Shown: positions 10,168-18,557 of the stretch, piece by piece
Position numbering within the stretch: the stretch's first letter is position 1
Layout of the letters: each line of letters starts with the position of its first letter
DNA from: Bacteroidota bacterium
GTDB lineage: Bacteria; Bacteroidota; Bacteroidia; Chitinophagales; LD1
DNA: 64,000 bases
Direction: 5' to 3'
Assembly (NCBI GenBank): GCA_016722375.1
Contig: JADKJG010000012.1
Span: forward strand, 1-64,000
The notes under the pieces: generated by a model
Told to the model about the DNA's origin: nothing
Seen by the model: only the letters and a program-made list of their open reading frames with translations
Databases searched by the model: none
Position numbers and translations under genes: made by a program

Positions 10168-11367
10168 ATGGTAGGAGACCTTTTAAAATCTGCACATAAG
10201 CCTTTTGAGATTCTGGCCATGCTCAAGGTCAAGTTTGGTGACTATGCTATCAAGAGCAATGAAGAGCCTTTGGATGTCTTGGCACTGAAGCAAGGTGATC
10301 GTGATTTTTGTTACTCAGCTTTGAATGAGGTTTCACGCTCTTTTGCCATCGTTATCCAGCAACTACCAAAAGAACTCCGCGATCCGGTTTGTATTTTCTA
10401 TTTAGTGCTTCGCGGGTTAGATTCGGTGGAAGATGATATGACCTATCCGGCAGAGAAAAGATTAGCTCTGTTACGTGAATTCTATGTTAAGTGTGATGAA
10501 TCCGGATGGAAAATAGAGGGGGTTGGTGATTCTAAAAACTATCGGATTCTGCTTTCAAATTTTGATAAAATCATCCGTGTGCTCAAATCCTTGGACAAAG
10601 GTTATCGCGATGTCATATTGGATATCTGCCGGAAGATGGGTGAAGGGATGGCGGACTATGCAGAGCGCAAAGTGGTTACGCTCGATGATTATGACGAATA
10701 CTGCTATTATGTTGCGGGTTTGGTAGGAATTGGTTTGTCGAGTTTGTTTTCAGCCTCCGGCTTAGAATCAGACGAATTGAAAGAAAGAACAGAGTTGTCA
10801 AACTCTATGGGTCTATTGTTGCAGAAAACGAATATCTCTCGCGACTATTATGAAGACCTTAGCTTAGGACGTGCATTTTGGCCCAAAGAGATTTGGGGAA
10901 AATATACCAGTCGCTTGGAGGAACTGGCTAAAAACCCTACTTCAATTGAATCACTTGCCTGTATCAACGAATTAGTCACCGATGCCTTGCAATATGTTTC
11001 CAATTGTGTGGTTTATCTCCACATGTTGAGGGACCCTCAGATATTCCGTTTCTGTGCCATTCCACAAGTCATGGCCTTAGCAACGCTTGCCAAAATTTAT
11101 AATAACCCAGACGTTTATACGGAAGTAGTAAAAATCAGAAAAGGATTGGCAGCTAAAATGATGGTCTATACAAATAGTATGGAAGTGGTACATCGCACCA
11201 TCAACACCTTTGTTTTAGAAATTGAAAAGAAACTAGACAAACAGGATCCAAATCACGATAAGACTCAGTTTTTGTTGGAAGAGATAAAAAAATCTTTAGA
11301 TGCGGTAAGATACTCGCCGCGCCACATTCCGCCTAGAAAGACGATTGAAGAAACCGTTTTGTTTTAA
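10168..11367 (+). CDS. Squalene synthase, eukaryote-type (farnesyl-diphosphate farnesyltransferase)
   Basis: About 399 residues (407 if the in-frame TTG at 10144 is used). The first aspartate-rich motif is VLRGLDSVEDDM, which matches the eukaryotic squalene synthase signature (LRALDTVEDDM type) rather than the DxxxD form of bacterial HpnC/HpnD. The second is LLLQKTNISRDYYEDL, again the eukaryotic FLQKTNIIRDYLED type. The catalytic tyrosine region YCYYVAGLVGIGLSSLF and the FWPKEIW segment are also present. It condenses two farnesyl diphosphates to squalene using NADPH. Unlike eukaryotic enzymes it has no clear C-terminal membrane anchor. The squalene monooxygenase gene begins 8 nt downstream, so the two form an operon and the pathway reading is strong. 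A phytoene synthase is less likely because of these exact motifs. Confidence 0.9.
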   Translation: MVGDLLKSAHKPFEILAMLKVKFGDYAIKSNEEPLDVLALKQGDRDFCYSALNEVSRSFAIVIQQLPKELRDPVCIFYLVLRGLDSVEDDMTYPAEKRLALLREFYVKCDESGWKIEGVGDSKNYRILLSNFDKIIRVLKSLDKGYRDVILDICRKMGEGMADYAERKVVTLDDYDEYCYYVAGLVGIGLSSLFSASGLESDELKERTELSNSMGLLLQKTNISRDYYEDLSLGRAFWPKEIWGKYTSRLEELAKNPTSIESLACINELVTDALQYVSNCVVYLHMLRDPQIFRFCAIPQVMALATLAKIYNNPDVYTEVVKIRKGLAAKMMVYTNSMEVVHRTINTFVLEIEKKLDKQDPNHDKTQFLLEEIKKSLDAVRYSPRHIPPRKTIEETVLF

Positions 11368-11375
11368 GATTAAAT

Positions 11376-12746
11376 ATGAATAGTAAAAACCAATATGATG
11401 TCTGCATTATCGGTGCGGGCGTTGCCGGTGGCGTGTTAGCCGCCTATCTGGGACAGCATAATATCCGCGTTGCAGTGGTAGAAAAAAGCCTGAAAGAGCA
11501 GGATCGTATTATAGGTGAATTATTGCAACCCGGAGGAGTTATCAAACTCCGAGAAATGGGTTTAGAACATCTCCTCGAAGGCTTCGATGCTCAACCGGTA
11601 GAAGGATATGCCCTGTTTCTGGATGGCAAAAATTTCAGAGTATCCTATCCTCCCAATGAAAATGGCCGTGGTTTTCGCAATGGGAAATTTGTTCAGAAGA
11701 TTCGGGAGCACATCAAGTCACTTCCATCGGTTACGGTAATAGAGGGAACAGTGACCCATGTGATGGAAGAAGGAAATATTATCACCGGTATTTCTTACAC
11801 CGATGCAGCAACTAAAGAAGAAAAAACAATCCATGCTGCCTTAACCGTAGTATGTGATGGCATGTTTTCCATATTCCGTGAGCGACTGTCTGCCAATGTG
11901 AAAAAGGTGAGTAGCTATTTTCTCGGTCTGATTTTGAAGGATGCCAACATGCCCTATAAGAACCACGGGCACGTGATTGTGGCAAAACCCTCCCCTTGTT
12001 TGGCATATCCGGTAACCTCTACCGAAACAAGAGTATTGATTGATTTCCCGGATAAAGAACCGCCAAAGAAAAGCCCTGAACTGGTGGCTTTTCTGCGTGA
12101 CCAGATGGGGCCCCAGATGCCGAAGGAACTTCAACCCTCATTCTATGCAGCCGTGGAAGAAGGGAAATTTAAAGTAATGCCGAATCACTTAATACCTGCT
12201 ACGCCCAAATTAACACAAGGTGCTGTGCTGATCGGTGATTCGTTGAATATGCGCCATCCACTAACCGGTGGCGGGATGACGGCGGCCTTCACAGACATTC
12301 TGTCTCTCGGCAATAAACTAATCGCCCTGAAAAAATTCGACAAGCCTTCGGAAGTTACAGAGACGGTACGTTCATTTTACGCCACTCGTCATCAACAAAA
12401 CGCTACGATTAACATCCTGGCTGATGCACTTTACGGAGTGATGAGTAATGAAGATTTAAAAAAAGCCTGTTATGACTATTTGAGTCGAGGTGGTAGTTAT
12501 TCGGGTGAGCCGATTTCCATTTTAGCAGCCGTTTCGCGCGATCAGAAACTATTGACTCGTCATTTCTTTGCAGTGGCCATGTTTGGAGCCGGCAATATTT
12601 TAAAACCTTTTCCCACTCCTAAAAAGGTGGTTCGCTCTTTTAATATGATCCGTTCGGCGGTTCGAATTATCAGACCTTTGGCAGAGAATGAACGGCCTAG
12701 TCGGATGATGAGAACCGCGTTGAATTTCTCTAAGTTCCTGTTTTAG
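11376..12746 (+). CDS. Squalene monooxygenase (squalene epoxidase), FAD-dependent
   Basis: 456 residues. The Rossmann FAD motif GAGVAGG lies at about 13-19 and the GELLQPGG motif, diagnostic of squalene epoxidases, at about 47-54. The second FAD motif GDSLNMRHPLTGGGM lies at about 287-301; it is nearly invariant in ERG1-type enzymes. A DG motif (VVCDGMFSIFR) is present. The enzyme converts squalene to 2,3-oxidosqualene with O2, the committed step to sterols and to arborane- or lanosterol-type triterpenols. The C-terminal region is weakly hydrophobic, as expected for a peripheral membrane enzyme. It lies 8 nt after squalene synthase and was presumably acquired with it. No oxidosqualene cyclase is seen in this window, so the product of the pathway here is unknown. 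Confidence 0.92.
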   Translation: MNSKNQYDVCIIGAGVAGGVLAAYLGQHNIRVAVVEKSLKEQDRIIGELLQPGGVIKLREMGLEHLLEGFDAQPVEGYALFLDGKNFRVSYPPNENGRGFRNGKFVQKIREHIKSLPSVTVIEGTVTHVMEEGNIITGISYTDAATKEEKTIHAALTVVCDGMFSIFRERLSANVKKVSSYFLGLILKDANMPYKNHGHVIVAKPSPCLAYPVTSTETRVLIDFPDKEPPKKSPELVAFLRDQMGPQMPKELQPSFYAAVEEGKFKVMPNHLIPATPKLTQGAVLIGDSLNMRHPLTGGGMTAAFTDILSLGNKLIALKKFDKPSEVTETVRSFYATRHQQNATINILADALYGVMSNEDLKKACYDYLSRGGSYSGEPISILAAVSRDQKLLTRHFFAVAMFGAGNILKPFPTPKKVVRSFNMIRSAVRIIRPLAENERPSRMMRTALNFSKFLF

Positions 12747-12884
12747 AGCTAGGGAATAGTCTTCCTAAAATAACCTTCCTACAATGTTATTGTGTGCTGT
12801 AGCTCTGCACGGTATTTCTTTCATTGGATGGATACTCTGTAGTTCAAAATTCGATATGGCTCTACCTTCTGTCTTCCTTTTAAT

Positions 12885-12903
12885 CATTTGATTAAATCAA
12901 ATG
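12885..12903. promoter_or_regulatory. Palindromic operator in front of the TetR gene
   Basis: A perfect inverted repeat, CATTTGATT then a central A then AATCAAATG, spans 19 bp. It contains the TTTG -33 box (887-890) of the promoter whose -7 box is at 12912-12919. Its position and symmetry fit autorepression by the TetR protein encoded immediately downstream. Confidence 0.75.
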
Positions 12904-12919
12904 GATAATTATATATTTG
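12887..12919 (+). promoter_or_regulatory. Promoter of the TetR/exporter operon (TTTG-N21-TATATTTG)
   Basis: TTTG at 12887-12890, a 21-nt spacer and TATATTTG at 12912-12919 match the Bacteroidota primary-sigma consensus at both boxes. The -7 box ends 8 nt before the ATG at 12928, which is therefore preferred as the start of the TetR gene over the earlier ATG at 12901. Confidence 0.8.
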
Positions 12920-12927
12920 CCGCCGAA

Positions 12928-13569
12928 ATGGCTATAGTTAAAAAGAAGCCGATAAAAAAGTTGGCTGATGCTTCGACAGAGGAGCGCATTAAGGAAGCTG
13001 CGCGAAAATTATTCACCCAAAAGGGCTATGAAGCCACCCGTACACGCGAGATCGCTGAAGAGGCAGGGATGAATTTGGCCTTGCTCAACTATTATTTCCG
13101 CAGCAAGGAAAAACTCTTTGATATCATCATGCAGGAAAACCTCCAGCACTTCATGAAGGGCGTTTACATCATTAGCCATGATGAGACCACCACCTGGCAG
13201 GAAAAAATAGAAAAGTTAGTGGCCTACTATATTGATATGCTGGTAGTCCAACCAGACATTCCCTTGTTTGTTATTAATGAAATCAGAAACAACCCGGAGA
13301 AGTTTGCCAACATGATTCATTCAAAAGCGCATCTCATGGATTCGCCTTTTATGAAACAATTATTGGCGGGAATAAAGAAGGGGGAAATTATCAAAGTGAA
13401 CCCCATGCACCTAATGGCCAATATTATGGGACTGACGGTATTCCCATTTCTCTCTGCTCCGCTGTTAAAGCTCGTGGGCAAGATGAACCAAAAGCAATTC
13501 ACCGAATTGATGCAGGAGCGGAAAAAATTAGTGCCCATCTGGCTGTATAAAATGATGAAAGCAAATTAG
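12928..13569 (+). CDS. TetR-family transcriptional regulator
   Basis: 213 residues from MAIVKKKP. The N-terminal helix-turn-helix (about 20-65) reads ERIKEAARKLFTQKGYEATRTREIAEEAGMNLALLNYYFRSKEKLF, the classic TetR pattern. The rest is a helical ligand-binding domain without an obvious family match. It is the first gene of a run of six tightly spaced exporter genes and lies just after a promoter with an overlapping palindrome. I infer that it represses its own operon and responds to an exporter substrate. The longer start at 12901 would place the -7 box inside the coding region. Confidence 0.9.
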   Translation: MAIVKKKPIKKLADASTEERIKEAARKLFTQKGYEATRTREIAEEAGMNLALLNYYFRSKEKLFDIIMQENLQHFMKGVYIISHDETTTWQEKIEKLVAYYIDMLVVQPDIPLFVINEIRNNPEKFANMIHSKAHLMDSPFMKQLLAGIKKGEIIKVNPMHLMANIMGLTVFPFLSAPLLKLVGKMNQKQFTELMQERKKLVPIWLYKMMKAN

Positions 13570-13576
13570 GCGCAGC

Positions 13577-14869
13577 ATGAAAACGAAAAAAACAATCCAA
13601 CCGATGAAGCAAATTATCGCCACCGTCGCAGCTATCTTTGGCCTATTGTTTCTATCCGCACAACCGACAGAGACTTTAACGCTAGACGGATGTTATATAC
13701 TGGCTCAAGAAAATTACCCTCTATTTAAACAAAGAGATTTGATTGGTAAGAGCAAGGCCTATAATATTGACAACGCAAAAATGGGCTACCTGCCGCAAGT
13801 CAATATCTCCGCCCAAGCCACCTACCAAAGTGATGTCACAAAAATAGCATTGCCTCCTTCGGTCCCCATCACTATCGAGCCTCCCAACAAGGACCAATAC
13901 AAACTGTATGGTGAGGTGAATCAATCGTTGACCGATGCCTTTTTGATAGAGCCGCAGCGAAAGTTGGCACTTAATCGAGCAGAGGTGGAGCAGCAGAAAC
14001 TGGAAGTGGATTTATATCAGTTGAAAGAACGAGTCAATCAGTTGTACTTCGGTATTCTATTGATAGATGGACAAGAAGAGCAGGTGGAGATATTAAAAAG
14101 GGATTTACAGTCTGGAATAGATAAGATTAGTGCCGCCATTAAAAACGGAGTGGCTTATAAAAGCAACCTAAGTGAATTACGTGCTGAATTACTAAAAGCA
14201 GATCAGCGTACGATTGAATTGAAAGCTACACGCAAAGCCTACGTAGATATGCTTGGCCAGTTTATCAACCGCGAGCTGACTGAAAATACAAAACTGGAAT
14301 CTCCCACACCTGTATTGCCCTCTTTGGGGCTCAACCGACCCGAACTTTCATTTTTTGATTTACAGAAAAAGACATTAGATACTCAGGATAAACTGGTGGT
14401 GGCTAAGACTTTGCCTCGGGCTGGAGTGTTTTTTCAAGGAGGATATGCTAATCCTGCCTTAAACTTTCTGAAGAATGAATTCGCAGGATATTACATCACC
14501 GGAATCCGTTTTGGCTGGTCGCTAGGAGGTTTCTATACGCTGCGAAAAGATAAAAAACTGTTGGATGTAAATCGCAGTCTGATAGATATACAGCGAGAGA
14601 CCTTTTTGTTCAACACTAATTTTGCTTTGAAACAACAAAATGCGGAATTGGATAAGTTGAATGATCTGATCAAATCTGATGACGAGATTATTGGTCTGCG
14701 CGAGGAAGTAAAAAATGCGGCAAAGGCACAATTAGAAAACGGAGTTATCACGAGCAGCGACTTCCTCACCAAATTAAATGCAGAAGACCAAGCGAGACAA
14801 AACCGGTTGATTCATCATATTCAGTTGCTGATGGCCCAGTACAATTATAAAACCACCTCAGGAAATTAA
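13577..14869 (+). CDS. TolC-family outer-membrane efflux protein
   Basis: 430 residues with a signal peptide ending near LSAQ. The two repeated coiled-coil halves are typical of TolC/OEP proteins: LTLDGCYILAQENYPLFKQ at the N-terminus, and repeated long helices rich in Gln, Glu and Leu at about 130-215 and 340-420. It should form the outer-membrane channel of a tripartite exporter with the HlyD and ABC genes that follow. It begins 7 nt after the TetR stop; an alternative start is the ATG at 13604 (MKQIIATV), which would still leave a signal peptide. Confidence 0.85.
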   Translation: MKTKKTIQPMKQIIATVAAIFGLLFLSAQPTETLTLDGCYILAQENYPLFKQRDLIGKSKAYNIDNAKMGYLPQVNISAQATYQSDVTKIALPPSVPITIEPPNKDQYKLYGEVNQSLTDAFLIEPQRKLALNRAEVEQQKLEVDLYQLKERVNQLYFGILLIDGQEEQVEILKRDLQSGIDKISAAIKNGVAYKSNLSELRAELLKADQRTIELKATRKAYVDMLGQFINRELTENTKLESPTPVLPSLGLNRPELSFFDLQKKTLDTQDKLVVAKTLPRAGVFFQGGYANPALNFLKNEFAGYYITGIRFGWSLGGFYTLRKDKKLLDVNRSLIDIQRETFLFNTNFALKQQNAELDKLNDLIKSDDEIIGLREEVKNAAKAQLENGVITSSDFLTKLNAEDQARQNRLIHHIQLLMAQYNYKTTSGN

Positions 14870-14893
14870 ATTCACTATGAAAAAAAACAAACC

Positions 14894-15784
14894 ATGAGAA
14901 ACATTTTATTCATCGCCGTAGCGCTATTCTCGTTGATTGCTTGCAACAGAAATAAAAGTGAGTTCGATGCTTCCGGGACTTTTGAGGGGGAGGAAACAAT
15001 CATCTCATCCGAAGCATCAGGAACGATTAAGGCCTTTCACTTGGAAGAAGGTCAAAACCTGAAAGCAGGCGAAGTGATAGGCTACATTGACAGCACACAG
15101 CTTTATCTGAAGAAGCGACAGGTACAAGCACAAATAAGCGCGGGCCTCAGTCGGAAACCGAACGTTGGCAAGCAAATAGCAGCGCTTCAAGAACAGAAAA
15201 AAACGGCGGAACGCGAACAAAAGCGGATGAGTAATTTGCTAAAAGCAGATGCGGCCACACAAAAACAAATGGACGATGTGAACAGCCAGTTGGATGTTAT
15301 TCAAAAGCAGATAGACGCTCTGGAATCGAGCTTAGATATCACTAGCGAATCTATCAATAAAGAATCTGTTCCGATGCAAGTACAGATAGACCAGCTCAAT
15401 GATCAACTCAAAAAATGCCTTCTTGTCAATCCAACGGAAGGGACCGTATTGACAAAATATGCGGAGGTGAACGAAGTAGCCACACCAGGCAAAGCCCTTT
15501 ACAAAATTGCTAACATGAGCAGCTTACTACTTCGCGCCTACGTAACCGCTGATCAGTTGTCGCATCTTAAATTAAATCAGACCGTGGCTGTTTATACGGA
15601 TGATGGGAAGGACAAATACAAACAATACAAAGGGAAAATAAACTGGATAAGCGATAAGGCAGAATTTACGCCTAAGACCATTCAAACAAAAGAGGAACGA
15701 GTGAATCTGGTTTATGCTATCAAGGTTCTAGTGAAAAACGATGGCTTGTTGAAACTAGGCATGTACGCCGATGTAAAGTTTTAA
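14894..15784 (+). CDS. HlyD-family periplasmic adaptor (membrane fusion) lipoprotein
   Basis: 296 residues. The signal peptide ends in LIAC, a lipoprotein box with Cys17, so the adaptor is probably lipid-anchored. The lipoyl/barrel-sandwich half-motifs surround a coiled coil: SSEASGTIKAFHLEEGQNLKAG at about 35-56 and LLVNPTEGTVLTKYAEVNEVATPG at about 175-200. It resembles YbhG/YhiI-type adaptors that work with ABC-2 exporters. It lies between the TolC gene and the ATPase genes and should bridge the ABC permeases to the TolC channel. Confidence 0.87.
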   Translation: MRNILFIAVALFSLIACNRNKSEFDASGTFEGEETIISSEASGTIKAFHLEEGQNLKAGEVIGYIDSTQLYLKKRQVQAQISAGLSRKPNVGKQIAALQEQKKTAEREQKRMSNLLKADAATQKQMDDVNSQLDVIQKQIDALESSLDITSESINKESVPMQVQIDQLNDQLKKCLLVNPTEGTVLTKYAEVNEVATPGKALYKIANMSSLLLRAYVTADQLSHLKLNQTVAVYTDDGKDKYKQYKGKINWISDKAEFTPKTIQTKEERVNLVYAIKVLVKNDGLLKLGMYADVKF

Positions 15785-15787
15785 GCC

Positions 15788-16711
15788 GTGGCCTCTGTCG
15801 TATTAGACCATATTACTAAGACCTACAACTCCGGAAAAATAACGGCGGTTGATGATTTTTCTCTTTCGGTGGGAAAAGGAGAACTGTTTGGTTTGATTGG
15901 TCCCGACGGAGCGGGAAAGACCAGTATCTTCCGAATACTCACCACACTTCTCTTGCCGGACAAAGGTACCGCTTCGGTAGAAGGTTTTGATGTAGTAAAG
16001 GATTTTAAAGCCATTCGTGGCTGCGTTGGTTACATGCCCGGTAGGTTTTCTCTTTATCAAGATTTGACAGTCGAAGAAAATCTAAATTTTTTTGCAACGG
16101 TATTTGGTACTACGATTCAAGAGAACTATGAACTTATCAAAGAAATTTATGTGCAGATTGAGCCTTTCAAGCATCGCCGTGCAGGAAAACTATCCGGTGG
16201 GATGAAACAGAAACTTGCTTTGAGCTGTGCGCTAATTCATAAACCTAAAGTGCTTTTTTTGGATGAGCCCACCACCGGTGTTGACGCGGTATCGAGAAAG
16301 GAATTTTGGGAAATGCTCGGGCGCCTAAAACAACAGGGTATTACGATTATGGTTTCAACCCCCTATATGGACGAGGCCTCTTTATGCGATAGAATTGCGC
16401 TGATGCAGGATGGCAAAATCCTCTCGTTAGATACTCCGAGCAATGTGACCAAGGCATATCCGACAACTCTTTATGCAATGAAAGACCATCATTTGTATCC
16501 CCTTCAAAACAGCATTCTTGCTTATGAGCAAACCAGGAGTTGCTATTCCTTTGGTGAGTATTTGCATGTCACACTCAAGAAAGATTCTGAAGTTGGCATG
16601 GCTCAACTCATGTCCTATCTGAAAGAGAAAGGGTACGGAGCTGTAGAAACGAAGAAGATTGAACCGGAGATTGAAGATTGTTTTATCCGATTGATAACTG
16701 AGCAGGCATGA
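15788..16711 (+). CDS. ABC transporter ATP-binding protein (exporter, first ATPase)
   Basis: 307 residues from a GTG start (MASVVLDHITKTY) 3 nt after the adaptor stop. Walker A is GPDGAGKTS, the signature is LSGGMKQKL, Walker B is VLFLDEPTTGVD, and the switch region is MVSTPYMDEA. The Asp in Walker A (GPDGAG) and the C-terminal extension match the first half of YbhF/RbbA-type ATPases, where the two ATPase modules are often fused; here they are separate, overlapping genes. It energises export by the two ABC-2 permeases downstream. Confidence 0.92.
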   Translation: MASVVLDHITKTYNSGKITAVDDFSLSVGKGELFGLIGPDGAGKTSIFRILTTLLLPDKGTASVEGFDVVKDFKAIRGCVGYMPGRFSLYQDLTVEENLNFFATVFGTTIQENYELIKEIYVQIEPFKHRRAGKLSGGMKQKLALSCALIHKPKVLFLDEPTTGVDAVSRKEFWEMLGRLKQQGITIMVSTPYMDEASLCDRIALMQDGKILSLDTPSNVTKAYPTTLYAMKDHHLYPLQNSILAYEQTRSCYSFGEYLHVTLKKDSEVGMAQLMSYLKEKGYGAVETKKIEPEIEDCFIRLITEQA

Positions 16712-17451
16712 AAGAACCGGTTATTAAAACTGAGAAACTGACTAAACGTTTTGGTGATTTTGTTGCCGTAAACGAAATCAGCTTTGAGACGTATCCCGGT
16801 GAGATATTTGGTTTCCTTGGAGCCAATGGTGCTGGCAAAACAACCGCTATGCGCATGCTTTGCGGCCTTTCGATACCCAGTTCGGGCAAGGCAACAGTGG
16901 CGGGCTTTGATGTATTTACCAAGCGCGATGAAATCAAAAGAAACATTGGATACATGAGCCAGAAGTTTTCGTTGTATGAAGACCTCACCATCATGGAAAA
17001 CATCAAATTCTTTGCAGGTATTTACGGGCTTTCAGACAAAGACATAAAACGCAAACGGGAACAATTAGTAGAGGATCTCGGATTACAAAAGGAAGCTAAT
17101 CAGTTGGTGGCTTCTCTTCCTTTGGGCTGGAAACAGAAACTAGCTTTCTCCGTTGCCATCATTCACGAGCCCAAAATCGTGTTTCTTGATGAACCGACTA
17201 GCGGAGTAGATCCGGTTACCCGTCGTCAATTCTGGAATCTAATTTATCAGGCTGCCGCCAAAGGGGTGACCATTTTCGTCACGACTCATTACATGGATGA
17301 ATCGGAATATTGCAACCGTATTTCGATTATGGTGGATGGCAACATAGAGGCGCTGGATACGCCTGCCAACCTGAAAAAAAAGTTTGAAGCACAGTCTATG
17401 GATGATGTGTTTTTTCAATTAGCACGGGGTGCAAAAAGAACAGCCGACTGA
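16708..17451 (+). CDS. ABC transporter ATP-binding protein (exporter, second ATPase, degenerate signature)
   Basis: 247 residues, starting in an ATGA overlap with the previous gene. Walker A GANGAGKTT and Walker B IVFLDEPTSGVDP are intact. The ABC signature is degenerate: LPLGWKQKL stands where LSGGQ is expected, as is common in the second ATPase module of YbhF-like exporters. It probably pairs with the first ATPase as a heterodimer. The histidine switch (FVTTHYMDE) is present here, unlike in the partner, where Pro follows STP. Confidence 0.92.
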   Translation: MKEPVIKTEKLTKRFGDFVAVNEISFETYPGEIFGFLGANGAGKTTAMRMLCGLSIPSSGKATVAGFDVFTKRDEIKRNIGYMSQKFSLYEDLTIMENIKFFAGIYGLSDKDIKRKREQLVEDLGLQKEANQLVASLPLGWKQKLAFSVAIIHEPKIVFLDEPTSGVDPVTRRQFWNLIYQAAAKGVTIFVTTHYMDESEYCNRISIMVDGNIEALDTPANLKKKFEAQSMDDVFFQLARGAKRTAD

Positions 17452-18557
17452 TGAAACAGTTTTTCACTTTTGTAAGAAAAGAATTCCTACATGTTTTTCG
17501 CGACCCGAAGACATTGCTCATGCTTTTTGGAATTCCGGTGGCTCAGATTCTGCTTTTTGGTTTCGCACTGACCAATGAAATTAAGAATTCAAAAATTGTA
17601 ATTGTTGATTATGCAAAGGATGTGGCGTCACAACAATTAATTGAAAAAATTCGGGGTAGTGCCTATTTTGAATTGCAGGAAACGCTGATGAGCCATGAAC
17701 AAATCGAAGAGTCCTTTCGAAGTGGCCATATAAAACTAGCCCTAGTAATCCCCGCTAATTTCAGTGATGATCTGGCTCATCTGAACCATGCACAGATTCA
17801 GGTTTTGGCAGATGCTAGCGACCCAAATACCGCGACTGCACTTACTAACTATATTTCTTCTATCGTAAACGACTATCAATCTGCAATGATTGCAACAAGG
17901 CAATTGCCACTACGCATCATTCCCGAAATAAGGATGCTATATAACCCACAATTGAAAGGAGCCACCAATTTTGTTCCAGGAGTGATGTCGCTGGTGATGA
18001 TGTTGGTGTGCGTGATGATGACCGCTGTTTCTATAGTCCGCGAAAAGGAACTGGGCACCATGGAGATTCTTTTGGTTTCTCCCTTTCAGCCTATTCTGGT
18101 GGTGATTTCTAAAGCGATACCCTATCTGTTTTTGTCGCTGGTGAATCTGACAACTATTCTACTGTTAAGTGTGTTTCTTCTGGAGCTGCCGATCAACGGA
18201 AGCCTTTTCTTGCTCTATGCAGAAAGCACTTTATTTATTCTCACCTGTCTCTCCATCGGGCTACTCATTTCTAACTTAACAAACTCTCAGCAAGCGGCCA
18301 TGATGTTTTCGTTAATGGGTATGCTACTGCCCACCCTCCTGTTCACCGGGTTTATGTTTCCAATTGAGAACATGCCGGTTCCATTACAGGTCTTTTCCAA
18401 CATCGTTCCATCGCGTTGGTATTATATCATTGTGAAATCAGTGATGATCAAAGGACTTGGTCTGGAACAGATATGGAAGGAGACCCTTATTCTTTTCGGC
18501 ATGTTGCTTTTTTTCATCGTACTGAGCATTAAGAGCTTTAAAGTCAGATTGACATGA
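17451..18557 (+). CDS. ABC-2 type permease (YbhS/YhhJ-like), first of two
   Basis: 368 residues. One N-terminal membrane helix (about 20-40) is followed by a large extracytoplasmic domain (about 45-175) and five hydrophobic segments toward the C-terminus. This is the ABC2_membrane_3 layout, with the conserved VREKELGTMEILLVSP segment. The start overlaps the previous stop (TGATG). It is a membrane subunit of the exporter encoded by 13577-19675. Confidence 0.9.
   Translation: MKQFFTFVRKEFLHVFRDPKTLLMLFGIPVAQILLFGFALTNEIKNSKIVIVDYAKDVASQQLIEKIRGSAYFELQETLMSHEQIEESFRSGHIKLALVIPANFSDDLAHLNHAQIQVLADASDPNTATALTNYISSIVNDYQSAMIATRQLPLRIIPEIRMLYNPQLKGATNFVPGVMSLVMMLVCVMMTAVSIVREKELGTMEILLVSPFQPILVVISKAIPYLFLSLVNLTTILLLSVFLLELPINGSLFLLYAESTLFILTCLSIGLLISNLTNSQQAAMMFSLMGMLLPTLLFTGFMFPIENMPVPLQVFSNIVPSRWYYIIVKSVMIKGLGLEQIWKETLILFGMLLFFIVLSIKSFKVRLT

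Noticed and set aside
10168..11367. Phytoene or dehydrosqualene synthase
   Set aside because: The two aspartate-rich motifs match eukaryotic squalene synthase more closely, and the gene is paired with squalene monooxygenase.
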